DNA from: an alpha proteobacterium SCGC AAA028-C07
Lineage (GTDB): Bacteria > Pseudomonadota > Alphaproteobacteria > Pelagibacterales > Pelagibacteraceae
DNA length: 64,000 nucleotides
Reading direction: 5' to 3'
Assembly (NCBI GenBank): GCA_000419465.1
Contig: ATTB01000003.1
Span: 24,241-88,240, forward strand
This document shows positions 62,535-64,000 of this stretch, one piece after another. Position 1 is the stretch's first letter, and each line of letters begins with the position of its first letter. A model generated the notes under the pieces. That model had not been told where the DNA came from. It saw only the letters and a list, made by a program, of their open reading frames with translations, and made no database searches. Both the position numbers and the translations under genes were made by a program.

Positions 62535-64000
62535 ATGTTTCTAACCGATATAAGTATAAAACGTCCGGTTTTTGCAACTGTTATGTCCATCGTTTTAGTT
62601 ATATTTGGTCTTGTAGTTTTTAATAGAATTGCAGTACGAGAGCTTCCAGATATTGATCCAAGTATAGTTACGGTTAGAACTATTTATAAAGGAGCCTCTG
62701 CTGAAATTGTAGACTCACAAATCACACAAAAAATTGAAGATATAGTCGGCGGAACACCTGGTCTTGCAACTATTTCGTCTAAAAGTGAAGACGGCAGATC
62801 AGTTGTAACTGTAGAGTTTGAACCGGGTATAATAGTAGATGAAGCCGCAAATGATATTAGGGATAGAGTTTCTAGAATAATCGATAATCTTCCTGATAAT
62901 GCCACTAGACCTGAAATATTTAAAACTTCTGAAGGAAATCAGGTCGCTATTTGGTTAAGATTAAGAAGTGAACAATTAAGCGCCTTAGAACTAAGTGACT
63001 ATGCATCACGATATTTAAAAGATTATTTCTCAAGTGTAGAAGGCGTTGGAAATATAATTTTATCTGGTGAAAAAGAGCTATCATTAAGAATTTGGTTAAA
63101 TCCAACTGCTCTTGCGGCACGAGATGTCACGGTCGGTGAAATTGAAAATATATTATTAAAAGAGAATATAGAATTTCCGTCTGGAAAATTAGAGTCTAAA
63201 AAAATAGATCTAATATTAAAATTAGACAAAAGTTATAAAAATCTTGAAGATTATAAAAATCTAGTAATTAAAAAAGGAAGAGATGGATCTATCACAAAAC
63301 TTAAAGATGTTGCCAAAGTTGAGTTTGGACCTTTAAATGTAAATACTCTATTTAAAGGAAATGGATATCCGGTTCTCGGCATTGGTCTTTACCAACAATC
63401 TAACGCTAATACGATTGCAGTTGTAGATGGAGTTAAAAAAAGATTAGAAGAAGTAAAAAAAAATCTACCAGAAGGTATCCAATTAGAAGTAGCCTTTGAT
63501 CGATCGAGCTATATAAGAGTGGCGGTTAAAGAAGTTTATATTGCTCTTTTTTTATCAGTGGCCTTGGTTGTTGGAATTATCTATCTTTTTTTAGGAAATT
63601 TAACTTCAGTAATTATACCTACTCTTGCAATCCCTGTTTCTATAATTTCTACTTTTTTATTAATTTATGCTGCCAACTTCAGTTTAAATTTATTTACACT
63701 AATGGCATTAGTCATAGCCATTGGTCTTGTCGTCGATGATGCTATCGTTATGTTAGAAAATATTTATAGAAGAATGGAAACAGGAGAAACAGCTCTTGTT
63801 GGTTCATACAAAGGAGCAAGTCAAGTTTCCTTTGCAATTATCTCAACAACCGTTGTGTTGGTTGCGGTATTTGTACCTTTAATATTTATAAAAGGAATTG
63901 TTGGAAAATTATTTACAGAATTAGCTTTGACTCTTTCTTTTTCAGTCATCATTTCGGCATTTGTTGCGCTAACTTTATCACCTATGCTTGCATCAAAATA
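62535..64000 (+). CDS. HAE1-family RND efflux pump, N-terminal part (cut by window edge)
   Basis: Open to the right edge, about 488 residues visible of a likely 1035 (adding the C-terminal part seen in the chimeric ORF gives that length). MFLTDISIKRPVFATVMSI starts the first membrane helix; the periplasmic porter domain follows; RND motif GLVVDDAIVMLENIYRRM lies in membrane helix 4. Partner adaptor is directly upstream. The final 95 nt repeat, inverted, inside the chimeric ORF. Confidence 0.93.
   Translation, partial: MFLTDISIKRPVFATVMSIVLVIFGLVVFNRIAVRELPDIDPSIVTVRTIYKGASAEIVDSQITQKIEDIVGGTPGLATISSKSEDGRSVVTVEFEPGIIVDEAANDIRDRVSRIIDNLPDNATRPEIFKTSEGNQVAIWLRLRSEQLSALELSDYASRYLKDYFSSVEGVGNIILSGEKELSLRIWLNPTALAARDVTVGEIENILLKENIEFPSGKLESKKIDLILKLDKSYKNLEDYKNLVIKKGRDGSITKLKDVAKVEFGPLNVNTLFKGNGYPVLGIGLYQQSNANTIAVVDGVKKRLEEVKKNLPEGIQLEVAFDRSSYIRVAVKEVYIALFLSVALVVGIIYLFLGNLTSVIIPTLAIPVSIISTFLLIYAANFSLNLFTLMALVIAIGLVVDDAIVMLENIYRRMETGETALVGSYKGASQVSFAIISTTVVLVAVFVPLIFIKGIVGKLFTELALTLSFSVIISAFVALTLSPMLASK
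63906..64000 (+). repeat. Right arm of 95-nt inverted repeat (RND gene)
   Basis: Identical to the reverse complement of 57404-57498. It starts at K458 of the RND pump and reaches the window edge, so its length is a minimum. Just before it, the two copies differ (GGAAAA here, GGGAAA there), which marks the breakpoint. Confidence 0.95.

Overview
This is a very AT-rich (roughly 70% A+T by eye), tightly packed bacterial window with no intergenic gap longer than about 300 bases. Gene content and order are alphaproteobacterial: gcrA, CarD next to a seven-iron ferredoxin, argH-lipoprotein-lysA, Coq7, a SUV3-type helicase, and ffs-dnaX-ybaB-recR. The streamlining, 1-4 nt gene overlaps, base composition and a SAM-II riboswitch resembling the marine environmental metX example all point to the SAR11 group (Pelagibacterales). 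That placement is an inference from style and synteny. I see no rRNA, IS element, prophage or CRISPR array.

Layout. 0-4.7 kb (minus): proA (cut by the window edge), proB, obgE, rpmA, rplU, gloB, and metW behind a SAM-II riboswitch. 4.9-6.9 kb (plus): hisC and tyrA. 6.9-10.3 kb (minus): plsC, lysA, a tiny LptM-type lipoprotein, argH. 10.4-16.9 kb: TlpA-type thioredoxin, esterase, HNH protein, Coq7, DsbB, two YqaA-type membrane proteins around tRNA-Leu, an acyl-CoA ligase and tRNA-Arg. 17-21 kb: a 31-residue Lys/Arg-rich peptide convergent with a CarD regulator carrying an AT-hook, then ferredoxin and a large helicase. 21-24.4 kb (minus): cytochrome c, then AmpG, an EF-hand protein and an NlpC/P60 protein. 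24.5-31 kb (plus): kdsB, pheA, SRP RNA, dnaX, ybaB, recR, def, fmt, truA. 31-38 kb (minus): HDAC-like hydrolase, dapE, dapD, HAD phosphatase, argB, yidC, yidD, rnpA, rpmH. 38-42.5 kb: membrane proteins, tRNA-Arg, DoxX, a lipid kinase. 42.6-49.8 kb (plus): a complete phosphate regulon, phoR-pstSCAB-phoU-phoB, with a Pho box. 49.8-55.8 kb: gcrA, ABC-2 permease, argD, argF, a sugar nucleotidyltransferase, gpmA, cutA and an SLT-like lipoprotein. 55.8-64 kb: a chimeric ORF (glutamate-cysteine ligase N-terminus joined to the C-terminal half of an RND pump), then DUF1330, a DNA glycosylase, a DMT exporter, msrA, sseA, and an HlyD adaptor plus RND pump running off the right edge.

How the genes work together. 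Arginine genes argB, argD, argF and argH, lysine genes dapD, dapE and lysA, and proline genes proA and proB are scattered through the window. hisC, tyrA and pheA serve aromatic amino acid and histidine synthesis. AmpG, NlpC/P60, the SLT lipoprotein and the MurU-like protein suggest cell-wall turnover and recycling. The phosphate regulon is the clearest environmental-response module.

The observations most worth a second look are four. (1) The gshA::RND chimera has a 95-nt stretch identical, in inverted orientation, to the RND gene at the right edge; this means either a recent rearrangement or a chimeric assembly. (2) A SAM-II riboswitch sits in front of metW with no metX between them. (3) Two possible DNA-binding proteins, the AT-hook CarD and the Lys/Arg-rich peptide, share one terminator. 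(4) A possible new structured RNA lies ahead of the helicase. I did not find a clear new defence or mobile system.
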